Position numbers and translations under genes: made by a program. A stretch of 64,000 nt of DNA from Saccharopolyspora spinosa NRRL 18395. Lineage in GTDB: Bacteria > Actinomycetota > Actinomycetes > Mycobacteriales > Pseudonocardiaceae. The notes under the pieces are model-generated. The model saw only the letters and a program-made list of their open reading frames with translations, was not told where the DNA came from and made no database searches. This document shows, piece after piece, positions 41,456-51,183 of this stretch; positions within the stretch are counted from its first letter, which is position 1, and each line of letters begins with the position of its first letter. The stretch covers positions 2,900,531 through 2,964,530 of the forward strand of contig NZ_GL877878.1 of assembly GCF_000194155.1 (NCBI RefSeq), read 5' to 3'.

Positions 41456-42736
41456 TCAGGCGGACTTCTCGCGGCGCTCGCGACGAGTGGCCTGGCGGGC
41501 AACGATCGTCGGGTTGACGTTCTCGCGCACCGTCTGCTCGGTAATCACGACCTTGGCCACGTCCGAACGGCTCGGGATGTCGTACATCACCGGCAGCAGG
41601 ACCTCCTCCAGGATCGCGCGCAGCCCGCGGGCACCCGTGCCCCGCAGGATCGCCTGGTCGGCGATGGCCTCCAACGCGGTCTTGGTGAACTCCAGCTCCA
41701 CGTTGTCCATCTCGAACAACCGCTTGTACTGCTTCACCAGCGCGTTGCGCGGCTCGGTGAGGATCTGCACCAGCGACGGCTTGTCCAGGTTGGTGACGCT
41801 GGCGACCGTGGGCAGGCGGCCGATGAACTCGGGAATCAAGCCGAACTTGATCAGGTCCTCGGGCATCACGTCGGCGAAGTGGTCGGTGATGTCGATCTGG
41901 TTCTTCGACCGCAGCTCCGCGCCGAACCCGACGCTGTGCTTGCCGACCCGGTCCTCGACGATCTTCTCCAGCCCGGCGAACGCGCCCGCCACGATGAACA
42001 GCACGTTCGTGGTGTCGATCTGGATGAACTCCTGGTGCGGGTGCTTGCGACCGCCCTGCGGCGGGACGCTCGCGGTGGTGCCTTCCAGGATCTTCAGCAG
42101 CGCCTGCTGCACGCCCTCGCCGGAGACGTCGCGAGTGATCGACGGGTTCTCGCTCTTGCGCGCGATCTTGTCGACCTCGTCGATGTAGATGATCCCGGTC
42201 TCGGCCCGCTTGACGTCGTAGTCGGCCGCCTGGATCAGCTTGAGCAGGATGTTCTCCACGTCCTCGCCCACGTAACCGGCCTCGGTGAGCGCGGTGGCGT
42301 CAGCGATCGCGAACGGGACGTTGAGCATCTTGGCCAGCGTCTGGGCCAGGTAGGTCTTGCCGCAGCCGGTAGGCCCGAGCATCAGGATGTTCGACTTGGC
42401 CAGCTCGACGGCCTCTTCACCGCGGCTCTCCCGGCGCTCACCAGCCTGGATGCGCTTGTAGTGGTTGTAGACCGCGACCGACAGGTTCCGCTTCGCCGGG
42501 TCCTGCCCGATGACGTACTGGTCGAGGAACTCGTGGATCTCGGCCGGCTTCGGCAGCTCGTCGAGCTTGACCTCGCCCGCCTCGGCCAGTTCCTCCTCGA
42601 TGATCTCGTTGCAGAGATCGATGCACTCATCGCAGATGTACACGCCGGGGCCGGCGATGAGTTTCTTCACCTGCTTCTGGCTCTTCCCGCAGAAGGAGCA
42701 CTTCAGCAGGTCGCCGCCGTCACCGATACGTGCCAT
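41456..42736 (-). CDS. clpX: ClpX, ATPase subunit of Clp protease
   Basis: Unfolds tagged proteins and feeds them to ClpP. 426 aa. N-terminal zinc-binding domain with Cys13, 16, 35 and 38; Walker A GPTGCGKT at 121-128; Walker [11 protein letters not shown] at 182-191; and the IGF-type ClpP loop near [10 protein letters not shown]. Sensor and C-terminal domains are complete. It lies downstream of clpP2 but is separated from it by a strong hairpin and 230 bp, so it has its own promoter or partial read-through. Confidence 0.97.
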   Translation of the reverse strand: MARIGDGGDLLKCSFCGKSQKQVKKLIAGPGVYICDECIDLCNEIIEEELAEAGEVKLDELPKPAEIHEFLDQYVIGQDPAKRNLSVAVYNHYKRIQAGERRESRGEEAVELAKSNILMLGPTGCGKTYLAQTLAKMLNVPFAIADATALTEAGYVGEDVENILLKLIQAADYDVKRAETGIIYIDEVDKIARKSENPSITRDVSGEGVQQALLKILEGTTASVPPQGGRKHPHQEFIQIDTTNVLFIVAGAFAGLEKIVEDRVGKHSVGFGAELRSKNQIDITDHFADVMPEDLIKFGLIPEFIGRLPTVASVTNLDKPSLVQILTEPRNALVKQYKRLFEMDNVELEFTKTALEAIADQAILRGTGARGLRAILEEVLLPVMYDIPSRSDVAKVVITEQTVRENVNPTIVARQATRRERREKSA

Positions 42737-42894
42737 GACCGCTGACCCCGTCCCCTCCAGCGCGCCGTCCGGTAGCGCGCCTGACCGTATGTGTCTCCGA
42801 CGGTACCTGTCGTTCCCCGGGTTCGGGGAGACTCACAGTGTCCGCCATTGCCGAGCGTGGTGTGACCAGCGCCGCGTTCGGCGTGTCGTGCATG

Positions 42895-42930
42895 ACGGCC
42901 GGGCGTGGCGCAACCACCACGCCCGGCCGT
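42895..42930 (-). terminator. 14-bp perfect hairpin between clpP2 and clpX
   Basis: ACGGCCGGGCGTGG pairs with CCACGCCCGGCCGT around an 8-nt loop, 38 bp after the clpP2 stop. Confidence 0.8.
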
Positions 42931-42967
42931 CCGCTCCGCCCTCGCGAGCGGAGCCGTTGCAATCTCC

Positions 42968-43600
42968 CTACGCCTTCTGCGCCGACAGCTTCCGGTAGGG
43001 CAGGACCTCGTCGATGATGCCGTACTCGGCGGCCTGCTCGGCCGTGAGGATCTTGTCCCGGTCGATGTCGTCGCGGACCTGCTCCTGAGACCGGGTGGTG
43101 TGCTTCGCCAACGTGGTCTCCAGCAGTTCGCGCATCCGCTGCACCTCGGCGGCCTGGATCTCCAGGTCGGAAACCTGGCCGTAGATGCCCTCGACCGACG
43201 GCTGGTGGATCAGGATCCGCGAGTTCGGCAGCGCCATCCGCTTGCCCTTGGTGCCGGCGGCCAGCAGCACCGCCGCGGCCGAGGCCGCCTGCCCGAGGCA
43301 GATGGTGCGCACGTCCGGCCGGACGTACTGGATGGTGTCGTAGATGGCCATCAGCGCGGTGAACGAACCACCGGGCGAGTTGATGTACATCTGGATCTCG
43401 CGGTCCGGGTCGTCGGACTCCAGGAACAGCAGTTGCGCCATCACGTCGTTGGCCGACGCGTCGTCGACCTGGACGCCGAGGAACACGATGCGCTCCTCGA
43501 ACAGCTTGTTGTACGGGTTCGACTCCTTCACCCCGTACGCGGTGCGCTCGACGAACGAGGGCAGGACGTACCGGGACTGCAAAGATTCGTAAGGGTTCAC
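42968..43600 (-). CDS. clpP2: ClpP2, proteolytic subunit of Clp protease
   Basis: 210 aa; GTG start with AGGAGT upstream. Serine protease: Ser107 in [14 protein letters not shown], His132 in ILIHQPS, and the acidic residue in the DDIDRDK segment. The N-terminal [13 protein letters not shown] marks the second paralogue of actinobacteria, where ClpP1 and ClpP2 form a mixed two-ring chamber. Directly follows clpP1 (39 bp), so co-transcribed. Confidence 0.96.
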   Translation of the reverse strand: MNPYESLQSRYVLPSFVERTAYGVKESNPYNKLFEERIVFLGVQVDDASANDVMAQLLFLESDDPDREIQMYINSPGGSFTALMAIYDTIQYVRPDVRTICLGQAASAAAVLLAAGTKGKRMALPNSRILIHQPSVEGIYGQVSDLEIQAAEVQRMRELLETTLAKHTTRSQEQVRDDIDRDKILTAEQAAEYGIIDEVLPYRKLSAQKA

Positions 43601-43639
43601 GACAGGTGACTCCTCGTTGCTAGGTCTCGGGTGGGGTGA

Positions 43640-44263
43640 TCAGCCGGGCAGGTTCGCGGCGCTCGCCACGTGGTCCACGAACCCGTACTCGCGGGCCTCC
43701 TCCGCGGTGAACCAGCGGTCGCGGTCCGAGTCCTGCGTGATCTTCTCCACCGTCTGACCGGTCTGCTCGGCGATCAGCTGAGCCATTTCCTTCTTGTGCC
43801 GGGAGAACATCTTGGCCTGGATCTCGATGTCCGAAGCCGTACCGCCGAGACCGGCCGACGGCTGGTGCATCATGATCCGCGCGTGCGGCAGCGCGAAGCG
43901 CTTGCCCTTGGCGCCCGCGGACAGCAAGAACTGCCCCATCGAAGCGGCCATGCCCATCGCCACGGTGGCCACGTCCGGCTTGATCAGCTGCATGGTGTCG
44001 TAGATCGCCATGCCCGCCGTCACCGAACCACCCGGCGAGTTGATGTAGAGCGAAATGTCGCGGTCCGCGTCCTCCGCCGCCAGCAGCAGCAGCTGCGAGC
44101 AGATCTGGTTCGAGATCGAGTCCTCGACCTGGGAGCCGAGGACGATGATGCGCTCCCGCAGCAGCCGCTCGTAAACCGAGTCGTTGAGCGAGAGCCCGTT
44201 CGTCCCCGTCCGCATGGACGGCGACTGCGCGTCGGACGTCGGAACAGTCAGGTGCTGCGTCAC
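43640..44263 (-). CDS. clpP1: ClpP1, proteolytic subunit of Clp protease
   Basis: 207 aa from GTG at 44263 (VTQHLTVPTSD), with CAGGGAG upstream; the open frame to 44434 is leader. Triad: Ser108 in GMAASMGQFLL, His133 in MMHQPSAG, Asp in DSDRDRW. First gene of clpP1-clpP2. The upstream region carries ClgR-like sequences. Confidence 0.96.
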   Translation of the reverse strand: MTQHLTVPTSDAQSPSMRTGTNGLSLNDSVYERLLRERIIVLGSQVEDSISNQICSQLLLLAAEDADRDISLYINSPGGSVTAGMAIYDTMQLIKPDVATVAMGMAASMGQFLLSAGAKGKRFALPHARIMMHQPSAGLGGTASDIEIQAKMFSRHKKEMAQLIAEQTGQTVEKITQDSDRDRWFTAEEAREYGFVDHVASAANLPG

Positions 44264-44392
44264 GTCTCCCTGCCTTCTCCCACAATGGGCCGTTGTCCAC
44301 CGGGGCCACATCGGCCACTCCGCCCACTTCCACAGTGGACCGCGACCTCGGTGATGTCCTGCTTCCCTCTCGGGTGATCCGCTACAACCGAC

Positions 44393-44448
44393 CCTAACGA
44401 ACGTGGACGGCACCAGCTTCCCAGTACCGCCCACGTTCGCTTAGAGCA
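44393..44448 (-). promoter_or_regulatory. ClgR-like sites upstream of clpP1
   Basis: CTAACGAACGTGG and CCACGTTCGCTTAG form an inverted repeat with a one-base bulge. The right arm continues into CGCTTAGAGCA (44438-44448), which fits the published ClgR-type consensus CGCYNANRGCG at all but the last base. ClgR activates clpP1P2 in other actinobacteria. Assignment is by motif resemblance. Confidence 0.5.
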
Positions 44449-44500
44449 TGCGTAGAGATTGCTCGGACTGGCCTTGGCGTGGCGGTGCGGGTAGCGGAAC

Positions 44501-44586
44501 CTCAGAGGCCTTCTCGGCTCCGGAATCCCGACGCACGTATGTCCAAATACGTCGTGTCGGGGTTGTCCTCGCGAGAAGGCCTCTGA
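44501..44586 (-). terminator. Large two-stage hairpin between tig and clpP1
   Basis: CTCAGAGGCCTTCTCG (44501-44516) and CGAGAAGGCCTCTGAG (44571-44586) are exact inverted repeats of 16 bp. Inside is a second stem, CCCGACGCACGTAT/ATACGTCGTGTCGGG, with small irregularities. Likely the tig terminator; its size is unusual. Confidence 0.65.
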
Positions 44587-44709
44587 GAACCCGCGGCGGT
44601 GCAAGCTGCGAAGGTGGCAGGAAACGGCTAACGCCGCTTGCCCGACGCCCACCTGCGGATCACACCCAGTCCGGCTAGCTCTATATCCAGTTGTCGCCTG
44701 AGCGGCTGG

Positions 44710-46074
44710 TCACTCCGCCGTCGCCGTCTCGGCCGCCTCGTCCGACTCGGACTCCTGCGGGCCGAACAGCTCGTCCAGGTCCAGCTCGTTGCCGGCCTCG
44801 TCGGTGACGGTGGCCTGGCGAACGACCGAGAACAGCGCCTTGCTGCGGCGCACGTCGGCGTACAGCGCGCCGAGCTGGCCCGACTGCTGGGCCTGCTGGA
44901 CGAACTGGTCCGGGCTCATTCCGAAGCGCTGGGCTTGGTAGATGATCCGCTGGGTGAGCTCGTCGTCGGAGACGGACACGTCCTCGGCGTCGGCGATGGT
45001 GTCCAGCACCAGCTGGGTCTTGACCGCCTTCTCCGCCTCAGTGCGAGTCTCGGCGTCGAACTCCTCGCGGGTCTTCTCCTGCTGCTCAAGCCACTCTTCG
45101 AGGCGCGCCTCGTCGTGGTCGAACGGGTGCACCGCGTCGTGCTGGCGCGCCTCGATCTCCGACTCGACGACCTTCTCCGGCAGCGGCACCTCGACGGTCT
45201 CCAGCAGCACGTCCAGGACCTTGTCCCGGGCCTCCATGCCCTGCTGCATCTTCTTGACCCGGCCCAGCCGCTCCCGCAGGTCGGCGACGAGCTCCTCGAC
45301 GGTGTCGAACTCGCTGGCCATCTGCGCGAACTCGTCGTCGGCCTCGGGCAGCTGGCGCTCCTTGACGGAGTTGAGCGCGACCGAAACCTCGGCGTCCTTG
45401 CCGGCGTACTCACCGGCCACCAGCTTCGTGGTGAACGTCTTGGTGTCGCCCTCGCTCGCGCCGATCAGCGCGTCGTCGATGCCTTCGATGAGCTGGCCGG
45501 AGCCGATCTCGTAGGACAGGCCGCTGGTCTTGGCGTCCTCGACGTCCTCGCCGTCGACGGTGGCCGACAGGTCGATGCTGACGAAGTCGCCCTCCTGCGC
45601 GGGGCGCTCCACCCCGGCGAGGGTGCCGAAGCGGGCGCGCAGCGAGTCGAGCTGCTCGGTCACCTCGTCCTCGGTGACCTCGACGTTGTCCACGCTGACC
45701 GACAGCTCGCCGAAGGCGGGCACGGTGATCTCGGGGCGGACGTCGACCTCGGCGGTGAACGCGATCTCCGCGCCGTCCTCGATCTTGGTCACCTCGATCT
45801 CCGGGCGACCGAGGGTGCGCACCTCGCTGCTGTTGACTGCCTCCAGGTACTTGGCCGGAACCGCTTCGTTGACGACCTCGTCGAGCACGGGGCCCCGACC
45901 GATGCGGCTCTCCAGCACCCGCGCCGGGACCTTGCCCGGCCGGAAGCCGGGGATGCGGACCTGCTGGGCGAGTGCCTTGTACGCGCGGTCGAAGTTCGGC
46001 TTGAGCTCGTCGAACGGCACCTCGACGTTGATCCGGACGCGCGTCGGGCTCAGGTGCTCGACGGTGCTCTTCAC
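44710..46074 (-). CDS. tig: Trigger factor
   Basis: Ribosome-bound chaperone and prolyl isomerase for nascent chains. 454 aa; GTG start with AGGAGA upstream. The N-terminal ribosome-binding domain holds the signature [19 protein letters not shown] near 42-60. The FKBP-type PPIase domain is around 155-245, and a long helical substrate cradle follows. The acidic Ala/Glu tail is typical of actinobacteria. It lies upstream of clpP1P2 and clpX, the common tig-clpP-clpX order. Confidence 0.96.
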   Translation of the reverse strand: MKSTVEHLSPTRVRINVEVPFDELKPNFDRAYKALAQQVRIPGFRPGKVPARVLESRIGRGPVLDEVVNEAVPAKYLEAVNSSEVRTLGRPEIEVTKIEDGAEIAFTAEVDVRPEITVPAFGELSVSVDNVEVTEDEVTEQLDSLRARFGTLAGVERPAQEGDFVSIDLSATVDGEDVEDAKTSGLSYEIGSGQLIEGIDDALIGASEGDTKTFTTKLVAGEYAGKDAEVSVALNSVKERQLPEADDEFAQMASEFDTVEELVADLRERLGRVKKMQQGMEARDKVLDVLLETVEVPLPEKVVESEIEARQHDAVHPFDHDEARLEEWLEQQEKTREEFDAETRTEAEKAVKTQLVLDTIADAEDVSVSDDELTQRIIYQAQRFGMSPDQFVQQAQQSGQLGALYADVRRSKALFSVVRQATVTDEAGNELDLDELFGPQESESDEAAETATAE

Positions 46075-46276
46075 GTGGTCTCCTAGTGCGAACGTGCTTG
46101 ATTCCCGGCGCTACCAACGGGCGCGGCGTACCACCACGTCCAACGATGCCGGGCTGCCCTCCGAGTCTATTGCTTCCCGCCCGGGCACCCGGCCCGGGGT
46201 TGCAACTACCCGCGTTGGCAAGCCTCACCTAAGCCCGAATGCTCCGTTGAACCGACATCCGTGTTTGAGTGGAAAC

Positions 46277-47215
46277 GTGCTCCACACCGCAGCCAACGCC
46301 GCTACCTGCGCCGCACTGTCCGAAGCGCTCGCCGAGCCGATGCCCGGCACCGCAGCGGTCGCCGACAGCTGGCTGTGCCTGGAACAGCGCGGCCCCTGGG
46401 GCCACAACGCGCTGACCCAGAGCCACCTGGACCCCGAGCTAGGGCAGGCGCTGTCCGCGCGGGCCGGCCAGCACCGGGTGCGGATCCAGCTCATCCGGCA
46501 CCCCGGGCGGCACGCGGACACCGCCGGTGACCAGCAGCGGCGGGTGTTCCTCGCGCACACCGCTCCCGGCACCGGCTGGCTGCGGACGGCGACCATTACG
46601 GACCCCGCCGAACTCCTCGAACTCGACTTCGCCCGGATCGCGGCCGGTAACCACGACGACTGGGGGCAACCCACCACCGAGCCGCTGCTGCTGGTGTGCA
46701 CCAACGGCCGCCGCGACCGGTGCTGCGCCCTCCTCGGCCGCGAACTGATCACCGAACTCGCCGGGCGGCACGACGGCCGGATCTGGGAGTCCACGCACAC
46801 CGGCGGGCACCGCTTCGCGCCCGCCGCGGTCGTGCTGCCCAGCGGATACACCTACGGGCGGCTGACCGCGCACACCGCCGATGCGGTGCTGTCCTCCGCC
46901 GCGGCCGGGAAGGTCGTCCTCGACCACTGCCGAGGCCGATCCACGTGGAGCCGCGCCGGACAAGCCGCCGAACTCGCCCTCCGGGAGCGCCTGGGCGAAT
47001 ACCTCGCCGACGCCCTGCGCGTCACCGGCGAAGAAGCACACCAGGTGCTGATCGACCACGAGGACGGCCGACGCTGGCAGGTCGAGGTCCGGGAACGCGA
47101 ACTCGACCCGCCCCGGCCCAACAGTTGCGGCAAGACGGCGATCCGCCCCACCGCCTGCACCGTCGAAACCATCAACCGCCGACCAGCGCCCCAACCGCCG
47201 AACCCAACTGAGTAG
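46277..47215 (+). CDS. Sucrase/ferredoxin-like family protein
   Basis: About 312 aa from GTG at 46277 (VLHTAANAATCAALSEAL); the open frame continuing upstream overlaps tig antisense and is not coding. The family core LLVCTNGRRDRCCALLGREL and WESTHTGGHRFAPAAVVLPSGYTYGRL match the Suc_Fer-like fold, a thioredoxin-like ferredoxin with Cys ligands. A C-terminal part (about 215-300) is fused. Electron-transfer or oxidoreductase role assumed; physiological partner unknown. Confidence 0.8.
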   Translation: MLHTAANAATCAALSEALAEPMPGTAAVADSWLCLEQRGPWGHNALTQSHLDPELGQALSARAGQHRVRIQLIRHPGRHADTAGDQQRRVFLAHTAPGTGWLRTATITDPAELLELDFARIAAGNHDDWGQPTTEPLLLVCTNGRRDRCCALLGRELITELAGRHDGRIWESTHTGGHRFAPAAVVLPSGYTYGRLTAHTADAVLSSAAAGKVVLDHCRGRSTWSRAGQAAELALRERLGEYLADALRVTGEEAHQVLIDHEDGRRWQVEVRERELDPPRPNSCGKTAIRPTACTVETINRRPAPQPPNPTE

Positions 47216-47384
47216 GCGTCACGGCGGTCACGATGCCCTCCGAAGGCGCCGACGCAGGCGAAACCGGCGGACCCGGCACGCACAGCGAAACGACGACGAG
47301 GAAAGCCACCGCGGCGCCCAGCACCGCGCACACCAGAAAGGTTGGCAGCTGGACCCGGAAACCGGCCAGACTCGAATCGCGCAC
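47172..47384 (-). CDS. Small single-helix membrane protein
   Basis: 70 aa (MRDSSLAGFRVQLPTFLVCA...), one transmembrane helix at about 14-36, then a Pro/Ser/Ala-rich exterior and a Gly-rich end. It resembles the DUF2613-type small actinobacterial proteins, without certainty. Its 3' end overlaps the convergent gene by 44 bp, which lowers confidence. Confidence 0.4.
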   Translation of the reverse strand: MRDSSLAGFRVQLPTFLVCAVLGAAVAFLVVVSLCVPGPPVSPASAPSEGIVTAVTPTQLGSAVGALVGG

Positions 47385-47473
47385 GAAGGGGAAATCGGCC
47401 GCCCACCACAGACCGTTACCACCCGCAGCTAGCTGCTGCGACGCACATCACCACGCCCAACACGCCGGCCGGC

Positions 47474-47514
47474 AAAAAAAGAAAACCGGCCACTCACCGA
47501 TGGTGAGCGGCCGG
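47474..47514 (-). terminator. Intrinsic terminator of tRNA-Pro
   Basis: On the minus strand CCGGCCGCTCACC pairs with GGTGAGTGGCCGG around a 3-nt loop and is followed by a run of about 12 nt that is nearly all T. Textbook rho-independent terminator 9 bp after the tRNA. Confidence 0.9.
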
Positions 47515-47522
47515 CCGCGACG

Positions 47523-47596
47523 TCGGGGTGGCGGGATTTGAACCCACGACCCCTCGCACCCAAAGCGAGTGCGCTACCAAACTGCGCCACACCCCG
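47523..47596 (-). tRNA. tRNA-Pro(UGG)
   Basis: 74 nt; acceptor stem CGGGGTG/CACCCCG with discriminator A; anticodon loop TTTGGGT gives TGG; T-arm GTGGGTTCAAATCCCGC. No CCA is encoded. Confidence 0.95.
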
Positions 47597-47711
47597 TCCG
47601 ACGTGCGGAGCACCCGGAAACCCCGGGTGCGTTGTGGAGAGCCTATCGCGACCCGCTAAGCTGTGGCACGCAAGGTCGCCCAAACCCGCGAGGGCCAGGC
47701 GAAACCGGCGC

Positions 47712-47782
47712 GCGGGCGTAGCTCAATGGTAGAGCCCCAGTCTTCCAAACTGGCTACGCGGGTTCGATTCCCGTCGCCCGCT
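47712..47782 (+). tRNA. tRNA-Gly(UCC), integration target
   Basis: 71 nt; acceptor stem GCGGGCG/CGCCCGC; anticodon loop CTTCCAA gives TCC; T-arm GCGGGTTCGATTCCCGT. The 3' part from the anticodon arm to the end is repeated exactly at 53566-53610, the mark of an element that integrated here and restored the gene. Confidence 0.95.
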
Positions 47783-47783
47783 C
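47739..47783 (+). repeat. attL, 45-bp direct repeat within tRNA-Gly
   Basis: Begins AGTCTTCCAAACTGG and ends CGTCGCCCGCTC. Identical to 53566-53610 over 45 bp. Confidence 0.93.
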
Positions 47784-47837
47784 AACACTCTCACCAACAA
47801 AAATGACGCCCGCCTCCGATCATGGAAGGGGCGGCCT

Positions 47838-47852
47838 TCGCGTGCAATTAGC
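47838..47852 (+). repeat. Putative integrase arm-type site, left end
   Basis: TCGCGTGCAATTAGC, shared exactly with the right end at 53461-53475, 55 bp inside attL. Confidence 0.55.
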
Positions 47853-48180
47853 TATCACCGCTCGTGTCCTGTACGAGGGCGTCGAGCCGGTCGGCCAGAA
47901 CACGATCCCGTTCGCTCGTGGCGTGCTGGTAGATGAGCGCCGCGCGTATCGACCCGTGGCCCATCCGGTGCATCAGCTCCCGAGTGCTGGCACCTGCGGC
48001 GGCGGGCAGATGGTTGCCGGTGTGCCGGAGGTCGTGGAAGTGGAAACCGCTGGGCAGGCCCGGCTTCACCACGGTCGCCGTGCACGCGGTGCTGCGGTGG
48101 AAGGTGCCTCGCCTCAGTGGTCCACCCCGCTCCCCGACGAAGACCAGGCACTCCGAACCGTCCTCGGCGAATTTGGCGAG
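47848..48180 (-). pseudogene. Tyrosine recombinase (integrase), C-terminal remnant
   Basis: About 110 residues remain, from LAKFAEDGSECLVFVGERGGPLRR to the stop. Catalytic HDLRHTGN (second Arg, with His) and MGHGSIRAALIYQHA (His and the nucleophile Tyr) are present. The N-terminal arm-binding and core-binding parts and the first catalytic Arg are missing. The upstream sequence switches to tra DNA at about 48180. It lies next to attL, the normal place for an AICE integrase. Confidence 0.85.
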
Positions 48181-48940
48181 ACCCGCACCAGGCCGTCGCG
48201 GATGCACGGCCCCGCGGCACGCAGGGTGGACCACAGGATCGAGCCCTTACCGGCCCCGAGGCGCCCGGGACGGGCTGGTGCCCGGGCAGCACGCTCGCGG
48301 TGAAGGGTTCGCCGTGTTCGTTGTCACTGATCTCCAGCGCCGACAGGTCCACCTAGTCCACCGACGCGGGGATGTCCGGGGCCGGGATGACGCGGCCAAA
48401 AAGCAGCTCGCGCTCGACGACTAGGGCGACGACGCGGCCGGGCACGGATGACCGCCACCCGGTGGGCGATCAGAGCCTCCGCGAGTACGGGGGCGTGGTC
48501 CTGCCAGTGGGCGAGGTCCTGGCCCCGCACCATCCGCACGTGGAGGGTGTCGATCGTCGGCGTAGCGGAGCGGACCCGCATCACCCGCGGAACAAGGGTT
48601 TCGCCGCTGTGGCGGTGCTCCCGGGTCAGGCCACAGTCGGCGAGCAGGGACGCCCACCGGCGGCCCCGGTAGCTCGTCCAGCGCCGCCAGCACGCCCGCA
48701 CGTGCGGGGCGATGTCGCGGTCGAAGGAGGCCGGGTGTCCGCGCCACACGCCAGCACCAGCACAGCGACCGCGCCGTAGCCGGCCACCGCGGCGATCGGG
48801 CCGACGACCACGAGCAGGACGACGGCCAGGGCCGGGTGGAGCAGGAACAGCGGGTGTCGCAGTAGCCAGACCAGGACGCGCCACTCGCGGCCTGCGGGTC
48901 GGTGGGATCAGCGCATCGGTGTGCGGGCCGGTCCGGTCAT
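48181..48940 (-). pseudogene. TraB/FtsK-SpoIIIE-type transfer ATPase, N-terminal remnant
   Basis: Double-stranded DNA translocases of this type move AICEs between mycelia. Fragments in order: MTGPARTPMR then TGA; REWRVLVWLLRHPLFLL with two membrane helices; after a shift, GHPASFDRDIAPHVRACWRRW and LHVRMVRGQDLAHWQ; after another shift, VVERELLFGRVIPAPDIP, an amber codon, VDLSALEISDNEHGEPF; and after a missing G, the Walker A ASGAGKGS near 48250. It then breaks off at about 48180 and joins integrase DNA. Several stops and shifts mean it is dead. Confidence 0.8.
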
Positions 48941-49098
48941 AGGGTTGCCCTACGCTGATTCATCGCTACTCAAGTCCTTCGCAGGTCGGGTAGCGGGCTG
49001 CCCGCGCCGGCCAAGAATTCGCGCGGGCACCCCACCAAATGGCTTGTAAGTGTTGTCCTTGCGGATGACCGGCCGCGCCGCGTTGTGGCGACGACGAC

Positions 49099-49424
49099 AT
49101 GCCGCCCCACAGGCGGCTCGTGTCCGAGCAGCAGCGCCGTCCCGCCCTCGATGCCCTCGACGCACTCGGAGCCCGCCTCAGGCTGCACGCCTCTGCCACG
49201 GCGATCTGTCACCCTGGAACGTCCTCATGGGCGCCGACCGGCTCTGGCTCATCGACCCCCGCGGAGTCAACGGCGAACCCGCATACGACGTCGCCGTGGT
49301 CGCACTGAAAGCGTGCCTCGACGATCCGGCCCCAGCCGTCGCCGTTGCACGATCCCTCGCCGCGTCAACGGGTGCTGCTCCCGAGCGCGCGGCCCGATGG
49401 GTTCCCAACGCGTCCGCCGCCTGA
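49099..49424 (+). pseudogene. Aminoglycoside/antibiotic phosphotransferase-like remnant
   Basis: One frame gives ALDALDALGARLRLHA. After a shift at about 49195, LCHGDLSPWNVLMGADRLWLIDPRGVNGEPAYDVAVVALKA follows (quoted in parts: CHGDLSPWNVLMG). The HGD...N catalytic loop and an IDP metal motif are typical of APH(6)-type and related kinases. The N-terminal lobe is absent and the C-terminus is cut. No resistance function is expected. Confidence 0.65.
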
Positions 49425-49574
49425 GTGTGACCGAAACCACTGGTCACGGCGCCTTAGCGTGCACCGTGTCTAGACTTTTCATTCCGTATCAAGGCGGCGC
49501 CTTCGGCGCCGCATCGTGGAGGGGAGCGGTCGGGCGTGCGGCCTCCGGCCTGTCCCGACCGCTCCACTCCACAC

Positions 49575-49582
49575 CTGGGCAG
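49575..49582. repeat. IS66 target duplication, left
   Basis: CTGGGCAG, identical to 51171-51178. Confidence 0.85.
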
Positions 49583-51170
49583 GTAAACATTCAGGTGCTT
49601 TGCTGTGGGCATGCTGAAGTCCCCGGCTCTTGCGGGTCGGGTGTGGTGGTGATGAATCTGCCGGTGGTTTAGATCGGTGGGGGCAGCGCTGGTTGCCAGG
49701 GGTTGCCTGTGATGGCCTGGCGTAGTGCGGTCATGACGTTGACACCCTGTTTGCGGGCGGTGTCGATGTAGCTGCGGATGTTCAACCGATCTTGGGTGAT
49801 GTCTTCGCTGGTCAAACGCCCGGAGATCTTTTGCTGTGTTTTCGTGGGCCGCAGGTTGCGTTCGCTGATGTTGTTGGTCGGCCAGACCCGGGTGTCGCCG
49901 CTGAAGCGGAGAACATCGCCTTGGCGGTCGCGGCAGAACTCCAGCAGTTCCCGCCCGGGGCGTTGCGCCGTCGACGAAGGCGGCCCGGGCACCCGCGGAA
50001 CCCGGGAAATCCCGACCTTGACCGCGTTATCGAACTCGGTGATCAGCGGGCCGGACACCCGTGGGTCGATCTCGGCCAAGCGCTTCTCCCTGGCTTGGTG
50101 CCAGGCTTTGATCAGACCGCGTAAAGCGCGTTGGGCCTGTTTCGGCCAGTGCTCATCCGGGTAGGTTTCCGCCGCGTCGGCGAAGTCCCGCAGCAGGTGA
50201 GCAACACAGGCCTGATGCCCGGCTAGGTTCTCCCAGCGCGAGTGAAAGTAGTTGCTGTAGCGGTCATGCACCGCGATGCCGGCGAATCCGGGCAGGATCC
50301 CGGCATCGGCAAACGAGTCCAGATCCCGTCCACCCAAGTGATAAACCGTGGCGGTCTCGGTGGAAGCCGACAACACGTATCGCCTCCTCGACCCGGCGGG
50401 ACCGACGCGCAGGGTGGTCTCGTCGAACCCGGCCACGTGCGCCATCGTGATCAGCGACCTGATCACGGCCACGACCTCGTTCACCGCGCGGGCGCATCGG
50501 GTCAGCATGCCGTGCACGAACCCACCCGACGGGCCCTTTCCGCCTGTGAGGTCGGCGATCAGCTGGACACAGCGCTGCACCGGAACGTGTTGGTAGACAA
50601 GCAGATACACCACCAGCGATCGCAGATTCGGCCCATAACTCAACGGCGAGTCCGGCACCTCATCGGGCAGGGAGCCGAGGTGTTCGGTGCCGCAGGCACA
50701 CCGCACCCGGTGCACATCGTGCTGCCAAACTGTGAGACGCACTTCGGGCAGGTCGTGAACCTGGTGGGAACGTTCGACACCCAGATCCTCGGCGAAGGCT
50801 AAATCAGCACCGCAACCACAGTTCCCGCTCGGGCGATGCGGCACAGTCGTATCCGGCACCGCCCACGACATCGCACTGCCCGGCGCGCCTTTCTGCTTGC
50901 CTCGTTTACGGTCGGCCCGCTTCGCCGGTTTCGCCGCTGGCGTGGCCCGGCCGGGCAAATCATCGGCGGAGGGAGGCATCGAACTATTCGCGCTGTTGCG
51001 GCTGACCTGCCGTTCCAGCTGCTTGACCCGCTCGGTCAACTTGGCGTTGGACTCCAGGAGCCGTTCAACGAGCGCGATCAGCTCCTCACGCGAGAGCTCC
51101 TCCAACCCAGCCACGAGCCAAGATCATCACACTTCGCGCCCGAGATCAACTCAGGCACCTGAATGTTTAC
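49583..51170 (-). mobile_element. IS66-family insertion sequence, complete (1588 bp)
   Basis: Perfect 16-bp terminal inverted repeats GTAAACATTCAGGTGC (49583-49598 and 51155-51170), beginning GTAA as is usual for IS66, and flanked by the 8-bp target duplication CTGGGCAG. It carries one transposase gene and no tnpA/tnpB accessory genes. It landed 5 bp past the stop of the TIGR04141-type gene. Intact structure suggests recent insertion. Confidence 0.93.
49669..51114 (-). CDS. tnpC: IS66-family transposase (TnpC-type)
   Basis: 481 aa, GTG start. An N-terminal leucine-zipper region (ELIALVERLLESNAKLTERV) is followed by an SSMPPSADD stretch and a zinc-finger region with GNCGCGADL and RCACGTEHLG. 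The DDE catalytic core has Asp in AGFDETTLR, Asp in AVHDRYSNYF and Glu in NNISERNLRP. Full length for the single-ORF subtype. Confidence 0.95.
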   Translation of the reverse strand: MAGLEELSREELIALVERLLESNAKLTERVKQLERQVSRNSANSSMPPSADDLPGRATPAAKPAKRADRKRGKQKGAPGSAMSWAVPDTTVPHRPSGNCGCGADLAFAEDLGVERSHQVHDLPEVRLTVWQHDVHRVRCACGTEHLGSLPDEVPDSPLSYGPNLRSLVVYLLVYQHVPVQRCVQLIADLTGGKGPSGGFVHGMLTRCARAVNEVVAVIRSLITMAHVAGFDETTLRVGPAGSRRRYVLSASTETATVYHLGGRDLDSFADAGILPGFAGIAVHDRYSNYFHSRWENLAGHQACVAHLLRDFADAAETYPDEHWPKQAQRALRGLIKAWHQAREKRLAEIDPRVSGPLITEFDNAVKVGISRVPRVPGPPSSTAQRPGRELLEFCRDRQGDVLRFSGDTRVWPTNNISERNLRPTKTQQKISGRLTSEDITQDRLNIRSYIDTARKQGVNVMTALRQAITGNPWQPALPPPI

Positions 51171-51178
51171 CTGGGCAG
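51171..51178. repeat. IS66 target duplication, right
   Basis: CTGGGCAG, identical to 49575-49582. Confidence 0.85.
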
Positions 51179-51183
51179 GTGCC

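Noticed and set aside
45530..46276. Upstream extension of the sucrase/ferredoxin-like gene
   Set aside because: It overlaps tig antisense; family similarity begins after GTG 46277.
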